64,000 bases of DNA from an uncultured Anaerolineaceae bacterium (GCA_927443345.1 CAKMKJ010000005.1:1-64000), one strand, 5' to 3'. Shown: positions 46,837-57,146, counted from the first letter of the stretch. Notes: generated from the letters alone by a model not told the origin. Numbers and translations are program-made.

Positions 46837-47808
46837 TCAGTCAGATGTTTGCCATTTCGAAAGATCTTCAGGGTTAATATCTAAGCCAAGCAGCAGGTTT
46901 CTAATGGTGTTCCAATGAACTGCTTCCCAGGCGCTTGGGCTGGAATTGGAATTATGCGGGGCGAGTAAAACGTTATCCATTTTTTTCAATGGTGAGTTAT
47001 CAGGCAGCGGCTCCAGTTCAAAAACATCCATGGCGGCACCGCCAATAACCTTTTCTTCAAGCGCATCCACCAGGGCCTCTTCATCCACGATGGGGCCTCT
47101 GGCTGTGTTTATCAATACCGCGGTTGGTTTCATGTGTTGAAGTGTTTCGCGGTTGATCAAATGAAAAGAAGTGGGATTCAAATCACAATTAACACTGACA
47201 AAATCCGCCTCTGCCAACAATTGGTTGAGAGCAACTAATTTGACCTTGTTCTCAAGTAAAAAATCTCGCGCAATAGGTTGAGTATCATTACCCAGCAGGG
47301 TCATACCAAAAGCGGAGGCGCGGCGAAGTACTGCTTTGCCAACGTTTCCCACGCCGATCACCCCCAGTGTACATTCAGAGAGAGAACGACCTGGAATCTT
47401 TTTCCACACACCGCTCTTGATGGCTTTATCCATCCAAATCTGTTGGCGGGCAAAAGCCAATATGTAGCCGAGCACACTATCAGCAACGGGCAACGTAAAC
47501 GCATTAGGCGTATTCATCAAACGAATGCCAAATGCATCGCAGGCTGCACGGTCGATAGAATCAATGCCAGTGCCCCATTTTGAAACAACTTTCAGACGTG
47601 GGGAGCATTTTTCGAGAACAAGGCGGGAATAGCGATCATCACCACAGATGGTTCCGTCAAATTGACCAGCCAACGATAACAATTCAGCCTCTTCAAGACG
47701 TTCGTTCACTTCAGGAGTCAAAAGTTCGATACCATAGTGGTCAAACACTGGTCTAAACCGATCCAGATATGGAATCATGTAAGGGGCAGACATTAAAACT
47801 TGTTTCAT
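46837..47808 (-). CDS. D-isomer-specific 2-hydroxyacid (phosphoglycerate-type) dehydrogenase
   Basis: Start at M40 of the listed ORF; LGVIGVGNVGKAVLRRA, LINTARGPIVDEEAL, APHNSNSS. Confidence 0.9.
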   Translation of the reverse strand: MKQVLMSAPYMIPYLDRFRPVFDHYGIELLTPEVNERLEEAELLSLAGQFDGTICGDDRYSRLVLEKCSPRLKVVSKWGTGIDSIDRAACDAFGIRLMNTPNAFTLPVADSVLGYILAFARQQIWMDKAIKSGVWKKIPGRSLSECTLGVIGVGNVGKAVLRRASAFGMTLLGNDTQPIARDFLLENKVKLVALNQLLAEADFVSVNCDLNPTSFHLINRETLQHMKPTAVLINTARGPIVDEEALVDALEEKVIGGAAMDVFELEPLPDNSPLKKMDNVLLAPHNSNSSPSAWEAVHWNTIRNLLLGLDINPEDLSKWQTSD

Positions 47809-47866
47809 CGAAAATCCTCGTTTACAAAGCCTGATAATTATACCGGGCAAACTAAAAATACTAATA

Positions 47867-49936
47867 TCATTGAATAACGCGATATTTAAAAAGTGTAAAC
47901 CCTTCATTTCCGCGGATGTACCCAACCTCTTCCAGACGGTCTTTTAGAAAGCTGCCGTAAGGGTCAGATTCAAGCAGCATGTAAGGCTTACCAAAAACAT
48001 AATTCAGAGGGATGGCATCCAGAAATTGAGTGGCCGTTCCGGATTTCATGGCATTAAAGTATTCTACGCTACTGATCAGACCGTCAAGGTTGACTATCGT
48101 GCGATCTTGGATAAAATAAGCCATCAACCCCCCACCTGTCATGCCAATGCGAGAACCGGGTTGGGTATAAAACTCAACCTCAGTGACCTCGGCAAGATAA
48201 TAAGCCTGTTTTTCTTCAGGAACGATCATGGGGGCAAATCTGGTAACAAATTGAAAATGAGTAAAGACCAGAACAAGCCCGATGATAACACTCAAAACCA
48301 ATGAGGGTTTGAGTTTAATTTTTGCTTGATCCAACCATGAAAAGAGACCATCAAGAACCAGGCTGCCGCAGAGAACGATGGCCAACATTTCTGCCATCCA
48401 ATACCAACCGCGGGTATGAGTGTACCCCGAAGCGAAATAATAGGTTATCTGCATGATGCTGCCAATCAATATGGCAGGGATCAGCATGGCAAAGAATTTT
48501 CTTGCCAATTTGCCATCCTGGGCTTTCATCAACAGCAAGAATAAAACTGCGACAACTATACATATTATGGCAAATGCCAGGTTGCTACTTAACGACGTAA
48601 AAGAACTAGCAACAATATCACCAGCTTTGTCAATCTTTGAAGTAAAAAGTGACCACGGTCCATTGCCGCCGCCAGTACTCAACCCCAAAACATCAAGTAA
48701 AGAAACTGCCCGCGCATAGACTGTGTTGGGCATGGTGCTCCACCAATGCTTAATTTGGCCGCTGACTGGAGAAAATGAACCAAAGGTAACTCTGTTGAAG
48801 ATCATATAACTACCAATTAAAACCGCGATTGGTGCCCCATAAGATACACCGTCAATAAAAGCATTTTTCCATTTTGCCTTGACCCAGTTCCAGAATGTTA
48901 TAGCTGGAGAATTGTCAGTTTTGAGAATAGATTTATAGAAGAACAGATGAACAAAAACGACTATCACCAGCCCGATGGCTGCACCATACAACAATATTGA
49001 ATTGGAAAACATGGTGGTGATTTTTAGTTTGAAGAGAACGAATAAGGTGAGATATTCAACAACAAATGCAATCACCAATGCCAGTATAGTGCGAACAACC
49101 ATTTGCAATCTACTGAGCGGTTGTTTACCAGAATAACAGCCCAAAAAATAAAACGCCACGGGTCTGACCAATAAACATAACATCAGCATTGGATAAATAC
49201 TGAGTTTATTGGCCAGAAGACCTTCTGACCCTAAACGAAGTATCCATGCCAAGAAGATTGAGACTGTAATAGCGAGAAGATCAAAGATTACAATCGTTGG
49301 GATTTTTCTGATTTTAAATAATAAAAACAGTCCAATAACCCCGACAACAAAAAGATTATCCAGCCTGGCCAGGATGGTCAACCCACCTATCAATCCCAAC
49401 ACAACTAGATCGCTGCTCCGATGAGGATCAAGTTCTGACCGATTCATAAAGCTAACTGCTTTTGACAACAAAAGAACTATAAAAAATATACTGATCGATG
49501 ATTCCATGCCCAAAACAGTGGACACATTGAAAATTGGAGGGTAGACACCCCAGAGTAGCGCCATAATAAAAGCAGCCCCGAGATGAAGATGTCGCTTGAG
49601 AAATCGAAACAGCAATAATGTGGTCGCAACATTAAACAACCCGCTGACAATAACCAAAACACGCAGGGGAAGCAGCAAGTGAAAATGGGATAGCCAAAAA
49701 ACACCCAGGCAAACCACCATCCATAATGGATGAAAACCGTTGGTGAGATTAATCTGGTCAAAGGTAAAACCATGACCCGCTAAAACATTTTGAGCCACTT
49801 TATAGTAGTAGAAAGCGTCATCCGAGTTATACCAGTTCAAGAGACTGTTAGCTGGCGTGACAGAGACATAGATGCTACCAGCGATTGTAGCCAGGGCTAA
49901 AACAACCTGGAGGATTATTATTAGTCTACGGTTCAA
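47867..49936 (-). CDS. Polytopic GT-C-like membrane protein
   Basis: NSDDAFYYYKVAQNVLAGHGFTFDQINLTNGFHPLWMV and many TM helices. Confidence 0.7.
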   Translation of the reverse strand: MNRRLIIILQVVLALATIAGSIYVSVTPANSLLNWYNSDDAFYYYKVAQNVLAGHGFTFDQINLTNGFHPLWMVVCLGVFWLSHFHLLLPLRVLVIVSGLFNVATTLLLFRFLKRHLHLGAAFIMALLWGVYPPIFNVSTVLGMESSISIFFIVLLLSKAVSFMNRSELDPHRSSDLVVLGLIGGLTILARLDNLFVVGVIGLFLLFKIRKIPTIVIFDLLAITVSIFLAWILRLGSEGLLANKLSIYPMLMLCLLVRPVAFYFLGCYSGKQPLSRLQMVVRTILALVIAFVVEYLTLFVLFKLKITTMFSNSILLYGAAIGLVIVVFVHLFFYKSILKTDNSPAITFWNWVKAKWKNAFIDGVSYGAPIAVLIGSYMIFNRVTFGSFSPVSGQIKHWWSTMPNTVYARAVSLLDVLGLSTGGGNGPWSLFTSKIDKAGDIVASSFTSLSSNLAFAIICIVVAVLFLLLMKAQDGKLARKFFAMLIPAILIGSIMQITYYFASGYTHTRGWYWMAEMLAIVLCGSLVLDGLFSWLDQAKIKLKPSLVLSVIIGLVLVFTHFQFVTRFAPMIVPEEKQAYYLAEVTEVEFYTQPGSRIGMTGGGLMAYFIQDRTIVNLDGLISSVEYFNAMKSGTATQFLDAIPLNYVFGKPYMLLESDPYGSFLKDRLEEVGYIRGNEGFTLFKYRVIQ

Positions 49937-49938
49937 AC

Positions 49939-50637
49939 TTACTCCAATCTCTTGCTGTTTTTTCGTGCTTGAATAATGAGATCAACTAATTTGAAATCGA
50001 TTTCTTCGTCAATATCCCAGGCTTCATCTGCATCAATTTCGAAGAGAAACGGTCGGTCACCTAAACGATTCCTTTTAACTGAGAGTGTTTCTCGGGTAAA
50101 AAGATAAAGGCAGGAGTTTTCTTCATAGATTGGTGGCAAATCCTGGGTTTGTAACAATATATTGGGGTTGTGATTAACCGCTCTGCCCAGTCCATCCCAA
50201 AAACGGGATTGAAAACGAGTGACCGAAAACAACGAATCATAAGCAGGATATTGCGATAAGAACGATTTAACGGCTCTTGAAATGGTTTCAGCTTTCAGTA
50301 AAGGATTAGTGGAATGGGTTTGAAGAAAGAAATCGGATTGCACCAAACTGGTGTCGTACATCAATATTTCATTCATTGGAATGTCGTCAGCTCTAAGGTT
50401 TTCGGGGCGGGTTACACATTGCACCGCAGGAAAATTCAATTTTATTCCTTCAATAATCTCAGTGCTGTCAGTATCCACCAGGATATGGTCAACATCAGGC
50501 ACAGACTGCAATGTCGACAAAATATGCGCATATAGTGGACGTCCATCCAATGGTCTGAAGTTTTTACCCGGCACACGCTGTGAATGATGACGCATGGGCA
50601 CAAGGGCTGTAATTTTGTTTTGCATTTTTACTCCCAA
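49939..50637 (-). CDS. Acylneuraminate cytidylyltransferase-family protein
   Basis: ITALVPMRHHSQRVPGKNFRPLDGRPLYAHIL, LVDTDSTEI. Confidence 0.85.
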   Translation of the reverse strand: MGVKMQNKITALVPMRHHSQRVPGKNFRPLDGRPLYAHILSTLQSVPDVDHILVDTDSTEIIEGIKLNFPAVQCVTRPENLRADDIPMNEILMYDTSLVQSDFFLQTHSTNPLLKAETISRAVKSFLSQYPAYDSLFSVTRFQSRFWDGLGRAVNHNPNILLQTQDLPPIYEENSCLYLFTRETLSVKRNRLGDRPFLFEIDADEAWDIDEEIDFKLVDLIIQARKNSKRLE

Positions 50638-50655
50638 AATTCAGTTCAGGGCATT

Positions 50656-50961
50656 TTATCCGCCGGTAATCACCGACATCAAAGAGATATGCTCCCCATC
50701 TGAGGGTGATTGATCAAGCATCATGGCGGGGAACTCTAAATTACCATTGATCACAAACATATTAGAACTTAAAAAGGTCTCACCATCTGGGGCAATGATC
50801 AAACCGAGCATAGCCGGGTACTTAACCGCGAGCATCTTAACCAGGTCACGATAGGTAAAGCTCTGCGGCACAGCGAATTCAATCTCACTTGCTTGAGTAA
50901 TCGATTTCGTAATGCCAGTGAACTCGATTGTAATCTTCACTTCGCTATCCTTCCAGAGCAC
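50656..50961 (-). CDS. MoaD/ThiS-like beta-grasp protein ending in Gly-Gly
   Basis: VKITIEFTGIT...FTYRDLVKMLAVKYP...LMSVITGG. Confidence 0.7.
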   Translation of the reverse strand: MLWKDSEVKITIEFTGITKSITQASEIEFAVPQSFTYRDLVKMLAVKYPAMLGLIIAPDGETFLSSNMFVINGNLEFPAMMLDQSPSDGEHISLMSVITGG

Positions 50962-50965
50962 AAGC

Positions 50966-51907
50966 TTAATTATACTGAATTGGTTGCACTTTCCGTACCC
51001 TGGATTTTTGTTGGACTGTATTCCCAGGGTAGTAAAACGCCTTCTTTAACTGCCAGGTAAGCGGTCCAGACTGTTTATATCCGTAATATGTTCCAGAAAA
51101 CTGCAACCATCGAAAACGTATAATCTTACCAATAGTCGAAAAATAGCGTTTTGCTTTTATGGCTTCACGTCCATCACTAAGCACATTATGAATGAATAAT
51201 TTAAACAAATCTCGCCTGGTAAATTTTTCCTCTGGGTAAATTTGTTTAAAAGCCATTCCTTCGCGACGGTAGCGGTTAAATATGCCTGCTGTAGATTCGT
51301 TGTGAACGTGAACGACCTCAGCTTCGGCAATATAATGAATGGACGATCCGTTGTCTTGCGCCCATTTTGCCCAGGCTAAGTCTTCAAGCCCCGGCAGGTT
51401 TTCATTATAAGGATGGATCAGCCAAAGTGACCGACGTATGGCTGCATTGGCGTTATTGCAAAAAGGAAAAGGTTGTTGTAAAACCGAATGTTCAGGATAC
51501 CAGGTCTGAAAAATTTGCTGCTCTGAAAAATGTGATGTTTCTGCGCCACGCTGCATGCCATAGGTTAAGGCAACATTTTTATCGCTAAAGGGTGCCAATA
51601 GCGTTTCAAGCCAATCCGGGTAAACCGGAAAAACATGAGCACTAGCCATTACGACTAAATCTGCTTTTGCACGTTCGATGCCCACATTGAGCGAATGACC
51701 AAAAGTAAATTCATGAGGTTCAATATTTACAACTTCAACTGAAAAATCCTTGGTTTCGTCAATGGTTCGATCCGTCGAGCCAGAATCCACCAGGATAATT
51801 TGCACATTTTTGATGGTCTGTTCTGAGAGCCCGACCAACAGCCGCCTGATGTACTTTTCTTCGTTATAGGCACGAATAATTATTGAACATATCGGTTTTT
51901 GAGTCAT
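50966..51907 (-). CDS. Glycosyltransferase family 2
   Basis: SIIIRAYNEEKYIRRLLVGLSEQTIKNVQIILVDSGSTDRT. Confidence 0.92.
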   Translation of the reverse strand: MTQKPICSIIIRAYNEEKYIRRLLVGLSEQTIKNVQIILVDSGSTDRTIDETKDFSVEVVNIEPHEFTFGHSLNVGIERAKADLVVMASAHVFPVYPDWLETLLAPFSDKNVALTYGMQRGAETSHFSEQQIFQTWYPEHSVLQQPFPFCNNANAAIRRSLWLIHPYNENLPGLEDLAWAKWAQDNGSSIHYIAEAEVVHVHNESTAGIFNRYRREGMAFKQIYPEEKFTRRDLFKLFIHNVLSDGREAIKAKRYFSTIGKIIRFRWLQFSGTYYGYKQSGPLTWQLKKAFYYPGNTVQQKSRVRKVQPIQYN

Positions 51908-53514
51908 AGGGCACGCAAAAATTCCCTTTGCAGGAGGATTCCATCTGTAAGGATCTGAATCGTTTCGGAATTTTTAGGTGAAAGTGCTTGAATCTGAAAG
52001 TCTTTTAGAGTCACATAGCCTTTCCAAATGCCGTCATCTTTGAGAAGTTCACCAAAAGAAAGAGAGGTAAGGAAAAGTTGAGCATATAAGAATCGGCGTG
52101 CATTATGAATGAATTTCTCAGGTACTTCAATCTCATCGGCGTTGAGGAATTTTTCGAGCAATTCTAAATATTCATCTTTTCTTGCGGGAAAAAAAGTAGT
52201 TGGAATCTGGGTATAGCGTGCCTTGCCGGCAGTTAACACAGGACGGCCCAGCAAGGTAGCTTCAAGCCCAATGGTGGAGTTGTAATTCATCACAAAGTGC
52301 GAACGGCGGATCAGCTCGTAGGAACTGACAAACTTGTTGGAATCAATGAAGACGATATTTGGCAGTCGCAATAAGCCGCGATTTCTAACCCAATCTGCGA
52401 CACTCTCACGGCTTTCTTTGCCCTTGCGTCCCTCATCAGGATGAGCTCGCAATATAAATAACACTTCAGGATGATCCAAAATGGATTGATAAATACCCTC
52501 GAGCCACTGGAACATATCTGTGAAAAGCGTATTGGCATGCACCTGGCTGGTATCAAAGATCACATTGGAAAAGATTGGCACAATCTTTTTGTAGAGGGCG
52601 ATGCGACCTGCCAATTCAGAATCGAACTGCTGCATTTCAGGCCAAAACTTGACCCCTGCCATAGAGAAGTTGCCTCTGAAGCGGTTGCTCAAGTAGTCAT
52701 CCAGCCGTGTGTTCATTTCTTCTGAAAGATGGAATTCATCTGGAATGTGCATGGGGTAGGCAGTTGCTTCACCATCTGTGAAAAAGGCGGACAAGGGTTG
52801 TATGCCGACCTCATGCGTAATGACACGGATGTCATGTTCGAGACAAACCTGCCTGACGGCAGCCTCAGGAAAGAACATGCCGTTAAACACCACCGCGGCC
52901 TGCGGATTGGATTCTTCGACAAGCCGAGTAAACTGCTGATACACATTCCAGGCGGATTGGATGAAAGAAACCATAAAAGCGCGGGTAAGCGCGTCTTCTT
53001 TCAATGTGTAACGCCGCAGCACCCAACGCAGAGAATTAACAGCCCAGAAACCCAGCGGAAGATCGTGCCAGGTAAATTCGGAACATTTGGCGACGCTGAG
53101 AGTTTCAAGCGCAAAATCAAGCAATTCGTCCGTTTCATACTCAAAATACCAGGCTTTATCACCAGAAAAAAGCGCTTGACTTTGTGAAATGCATTGGGCA
53201 CAGGGGGGTGCCTGGTCAAAATCATCACGGTTGCTTCCCAATATGCAGCGTTGAATGCCTGAATGACACACAAAATGAATCACGGGTATCCCCTGGGCGC
53301 GCAACCCAAGACTCGTCAGTCTGGAATAAGCTGCATTTTGGCTCACCCCACCCAGGCGGGTTGAGGCATTAAAGAACACAACCGGTTGTTTAGTATTGTC
53401 CACTTCAAGAGTGTTGACCTGATGCGATAAATTCTTCCAGCGCTGGCTGCCTAAACGGTGCACCCAACGCTGATGAATAGCATCTTTAAGTCGTAAAGCA
53501 TATTTGAACGCCAA
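51904..53514 (-). CDS. Capsule/surface polysaccharide biosynthesis-like protein
   Basis: C-terminal HPEVLFILRAHPDEGRKGKESRESVADWV...VMNYNSTIGLEATLLGRPVL, typical of capsule/CDP-glycerol-type enzymes. Confidence 0.65.
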   Translation of the reverse strand: MAFKYALRLKDAIHQRWVHRLGSQRWKNLSHQVNTLEVDNTKQPVVFFNASTRLGGVSQNAAYSRLTSLGLRAQGIPVIHFVCHSGIQRCILGSNRDDFDQAPPCAQCISQSQALFSGDKAWYFEYETDELLDFALETLSVAKCSEFTWHDLPLGFWAVNSLRWVLRRYTLKEDALTRAFMVSFIQSAWNVYQQFTRLVEESNPQAAVVFNGMFFPEAAVRQVCLEHDIRVITHEVGIQPLSAFFTDGEATAYPMHIPDEFHLSEEMNTRLDDYLSNRFRGNFSMAGVKFWPEMQQFDSELAGRIALYKKIVPIFSNVIFDTSQVHANTLFTDMFQWLEGIYQSILDHPEVLFILRAHPDEGRKGKESRESVADWVRNRGLLRLPNIVFIDSNKFVSSYELIRRSHFVMNYNSTIGLEATLLGRPVLTAGKARYTQIPTTFFPARKDEYLELLEKFLNADEIEVPEKFIHNARRFLYAQLFLTSLSFGELLKDDGIWKGYVTLKDFQIQALSPKNSETIQILTDGILLQREFLRAL

Positions 53515-53517
53515 GCT

Positions 53518-54387
53518 TTATACCCTGCGCAACTTTTTCTGTGAAGGCAATTCGCTATCATAAACCCGTTTAACACCGTCACCTACTGCTGCTTCAGTAA
53601 CGCGGATATATTTAACCAATCGTTCAAAACCAGCGGGTTCGACAGATGCAGCTTGATCAGATCCCCACATAGCACGGTCAAGGGTGATATGACGTTCGAC
53701 CATGCAGGCACCCAGCCCAACAGCCACGGCGGAAGTTACCAAACCGACCTCATGACCTGAATACCCAATTGGGCAGTTAAAAATGTCCCGCAAGGTTCCT
53801 ATCATGCGCAAATTTAACTCGTGCGGATCACAGGGATATGCACTGGTAGCATGCGTGATGGCCAGATTATCTTCACCTATCACTTTAATCGCTTCACCAA
53901 TCTGATCCATGGTAGACATGCCAGTGGAAAGGATCAGGGGTCTTCCGGTAGAACGTAGATGTTTGAGAAGCTTGTGGTCAGTTAATGAAGCAGATGGAAT
54001 TTTGTAGCAGATGGGATTGAATTGTTCCATGAAATCAACAGCTTCTTCATCCCAAACGGAAACAAACCAATCGATGCCTACCTCTTTGCTATAACGATCA
54101 ATCTCTGCATATTCTTTTTCGCCAAACTCGGTTTTATAGCGATAATCCAGATATGAGATATAACCCCAGGGTGTTTCACGCATTTGTCCGCGTTGTTCGG
54201 GTGGCACACACAGTTCGGGAGTACGTTTCTGAAACTTCACCGCATCCACACCGGCATGTTTTGCCGCGTCGATTAATTTCTTTGCGTTTTCAATGCTCCC
54301 ATTATGATTGATGCCTGCTTCAGCTATGATGTATGCAGGATGCCCGTCACCCACCATTTTATTACCTATACGGATTTCTCGTTTCAT
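53518..54387 (-). CDS. neuB: N-acetylneuraminate synthase (NeuB) family
   Basis: GHPAYIIAEAGINHNGSIENAKKLIDAAKHAGVDAVKFQKRTPE, ILSTGMSTMDQIGEAI, GYSGHEVG, EKHITLDR-type VERHITLDRAMWGSDQ. Confidence 0.93.
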   Translation of the reverse strand: MKREIRIGNKMVGDGHPAYIIAEAGINHNGSIENAKKLIDAAKHAGVDAVKFQKRTPELCVPPEQRGQMRETPWGYISYLDYRYKTEFGEKEYAEIDRYSKEVGIDWFVSVWDEEAVDFMEQFNPICYKIPSASLTDHKLLKHLRSTGRPLILSTGMSTMDQIGEAIKVIGEDNLAITHATSAYPCDPHELNLRMIGTLRDIFNCPIGYSGHEVGLVTSAVAVGLGACMVERHITLDRAMWGSDQAASVEPAGFERLVKYIRVTEAAVGDGVKRVYDSELPSQKKLRRV

Positions 54388-54469
54388 GAAGTTCTCCTAA
54401 TTAGAGATTATTTCGCTTATATTGGGTGAAGCCAGATGGACGCTCAATGAAGCGTGTTGGAAGTAACGA

Positions 54470-54910
54470 TCACTGCAATTCTTTGTACATAAATACTACA
54501 TGCTCAGCCACTACATAACCCCTTTTTTCATAAAACTTCTTCGCAGGATGATGTTTATTTGTAAGTAAGGTTACCCCTCCCAATCCTAACTCCTTTGAGA
54601 GTAGTTCCGCTTGATCCATTAATATCTTTCCACAACCATGAGATTGTCGATCTGGTTTTATGAATAATTCATCAATGTATATTTCATCGTTCGTCCACCA
54701 GACTTTTCGATGTGCAAACATAGCACCCACTATTTCATTGTCTTCTTCGAGTACAAATCCTATAAAATTATGGTTCGACATAAATTCTGCCAGATACTTG
54801 TTTCCAGATTCTTCAGTCCATCGATTGTTCCACGGTGGTGGATTATAGGTTGCTATCAACAACTTTACACACGCATCAATATCGTCGAGAAGCAGTTTTC
54901 TTATCTTCAC
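54470..54910 (-). CDS. GNAT family N-acetyltransferase
   Basis: IYIDELFIKPDRQSHGCGKILMDQAELLSKELGLGGVTLLTNKHHPAKKFYEKRGYV. Confidence 0.9.
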   Translation of the reverse strand: MKIRKLLLDDIDACVKLLIATYNPPPWNNRWTEESGNKYLAEFMSNHNFIGFVLEEDNEIVGAMFAHRKVWWTNDEIYIDELFIKPDRQSHGCGKILMDQAELLSKELGLGGVTLLTNKHHPAKKFYEKRGYVVAEHVVFMYKELQ

Positions 54911-55088
54911 TTCAGATTTCCTCTTCTAATACACACACTGACTCTTGAGTTTCAATTATCAATAATACTCTTGCAGCGGTTTTTATAGCATTCTTGCAAA
55001 AAGCCTAACCTGGATTATCGACCATTAATTTGATCCAGGTCATACTTAATAAACGCTTACGGTAGATAATTCGCGTCAACAGGAAACC

Positions 55089-56327
55089 CTATTGTAACCG
55101 AGACAATAAAATATCACAAAGTTCCCTGACGGCACCATGACCGCCATTAAGGGTGAGCACAAGGTCAGCTTGACGGGCCACCTCCGGGTGAGCATCTGCC
55201 GGGGTAACGGTATACCCTACCATCGGAAAGCACGGCAGGTCATTAGTATCATTGCCCATATATATGACCTCAGTGGATGTGAGCCCTTTTTCAATCATCA
55301 CTTTTTTTAGAGCAGCGGCTTTGTCATCCACGGCTTGCATGACCGGCACTTGCATTTTTCGACAGCGTGCTTCAACCACAAGATTACGTTCCTTTGAGAT
55401 CACCAGACACTCAACGCCAGTCTTTTCTCTGAGAATGGAAAGCCCCAGGCTGTCACTGCGATTGGCAGCGATGCTTTCTTCACCTTTGTCGTTAACCCAA
55501 ACGCGGTTGTCAGTCAATACGCCGTCAAAATCCATCACCAGCAGCGAAATATTTTCTGGCAACGAACGGCGCTGGTTTGCAGGGTCGACCATCAGCAGAC
55601 AGCCTTCTTTCACCAATTGTTCTCCCTGATGCCAGTCACGCAGGTTGTCTAAATCCACGGTGAAGCGTGGATCCATAATAAGAGGCATAATCACTTTACC
55701 GCTCATCGAGTTTTGATCAACAATCGCCCGAGGCCGAATGGCATCAATGTGACCAATTTGCCAGTAGGCTTTGGGCAATTTTTGCCGAGGTGCGTTATAG
55801 GCTTCAGAAATACCGTCAACGCCAAGCAATGGAGACATGGTGCCGCTGGTAGTATCTATCAGCCACATTTTATAAGGACATTGATCTGCTTCAACCACAC
55901 CGCGTACAGAATCCGCATCGGGATGAGACAGCAGCATATTGACGGCATCATCCACACAGGCAAGCGGACGCACCGGAGAAGTTGGGCGTAATTGAACGAC
56001 CACATCGGGAACGTAACCTTCGTTTTCTTTAAGCCAGGAGAGTACATGCTGAAAAACCGGCAAGTCGGTGGTGTTATCCTGGGCGAATTCAGCAGGCCGC
56101 AAAAAAGGTGTTTCAGCACCGTACTGCCGAGCAACAGCCGCAATCTCTTCATCATCCGTGGAGACGATGGTGCGTGTGACCAGTTTGGATTGAGTCGCAG
56201 CCACAATACTATAAGCGATTAGCGGATAACCGGCAAAATCTTTGATGTTTTTGCGGGGGATACCCTTTGAACCCCCACGTGCCGGGATGACCGCCAAAAC
56301 CTCAAGCTTCGTTACCATGCTGTCCAT
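55089..56327 (-). CDS. neuA: Acylneuraminate cytidylyltransferase fused to C-terminal HAD (KdsC-like) phosphatase
   Basis: VLAVIPARGGSKGIPRKNIKDFAGYPLIAYSI N-terminal; LLVMDFDGVLTDNRVWV, VISKERN, GNDTNDLPCF C-terminal. Confidence 0.93.
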   Translation of the reverse strand: MDSMVTKLEVLAVIPARGGSKGIPRKNIKDFAGYPLIAYSIVAATQSKLVTRTIVSTDDEEIAAVARQYGAETPFLRPAEFAQDNTTDLPVFQHVLSWLKENEGYVPDVVVQLRPTSPVRPLACVDDAVNMLLSHPDADSVRGVVEADQCPYKMWLIDTTSGTMSPLLGVDGISEAYNAPRQKLPKAYWQIGHIDAIRPRAIVDQNSMSGKVIMPLIMDPRFTVDLDNLRDWHQGEQLVKEGCLLMVDPANQRRSLPENISLLVMDFDGVLTDNRVWVNDKGEESIAANRSDSLGLSILREKTGVECLVISKERNLVVEARCRKMQVPVMQAVDDKAAALKKVMIEKGLTSTEVIYMGNDTNDLPCFPMVGYTVTPADAHPEVARQADLVLTLNGGHGAVRELCDILLSRLQ

Positions 56328-57130
56328 CCCCCATCGACGACAAGATTGGAACCGGTCATGTAGGATGAAGCGTCAGAAGCCAAAAAGAGCAAAGCACCGC
56401 TCATTTCATCGCGGTGAGCCATTCTGCCCAAGATCGCATGTGATGAATAATTTTTTACGAATTGCTCATCGTTGTTGTTTTCGACCCCGCCAGGGGTTAA
56501 AGCGTTGATCCGAATTTTGGTATTGGCGTAATAAGCAGCCAGATAGCGGGTAAAGCCTAAAATACCAGCTTTGGTGACCGAGTAGAAAACAGGTTTGTAA
56601 GTGAGCTGTTTGCCAACGCCTTCGTAGATCCGCTGGTCGGGGCCGACCAGCCCATAAGTGGAACACAAGTTAATGATTGATCCGCTGCCCTGCTTGACCA
56701 TCTGTCGAACGGCAGCTTGAGAAACAAGGAAGGGGCCGGTCAAGTTAACTGACAAACCATCCTGCCAAAAATTGAGGGGGTAGTCTTCGAACGCATTATT
56801 CATCACCTGAGGATGTTCAGGGTCAACTTTTGGATCAAGTGCCGCGCTGTTAACCACCACATCCAGGCGGCCTGTCTCGCTGACAATCTGATCCACCACC
56901 TGTTGAATTGAAACAGGATCAACGACATTGATTACCACAGGACAGATGGAAGCACTAACTTCTTGTAACAACGGCAGCGCTTTTTCGATAATTTCAATTT
57001 TGTAATCTGCCAGATAAACTGTAGCACCGGCTTCTGCCAGAGTTCGGCAAAACTCCTTGCCTAATAAACCTGCCCCACCAGTGACCAGAGCTGTTTTGCC
57101 AGCCATGGAAAATTTATCATATATGGTCAT
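56312..57130 (-). CDS. SDR family oxidoreductase
   Basis: ALVTGGAGLLGKEFCRTLAEAGATVYLAD, YSVTKAGILGFTRYLAAYYANTKIRINALTPGGV. Confidence 0.93.
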   Translation of the reverse strand: MTIYDKFSMAGKTALVTGGAGLLGKEFCRTLAEAGATVYLADYKIEIIEKALPLLQEVSASICPVVINVVDPVSIQQVVDQIVSETGRLDVVVNSAALDPKVDPEHPQVMNNAFEDYPLNFWQDGLSVNLTGPFLVSQAAVRQMVKQGSGSIINLCSTYGLVGPDQRIYEGVGKQLTYKPVFYSVTKAGILGFTRYLAAYYANTKIRINALTPGGVENNNDEQFVKNYSSHAILGRMAHRDEMSGALLFLASDASSYMTGSNLVVDGGWTAW

Positions 57131-57146
57131 GCGATACCTCCAAAAT

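Noticed and set aside
47809-47925. N-terminal extension of the 2-hydroxyacid dehydrogenase ORF
   Set aside because: It overlaps the neighbouring GT-C-like gene; ATG at 47808 starts a normal dehydrogenase N-terminus.
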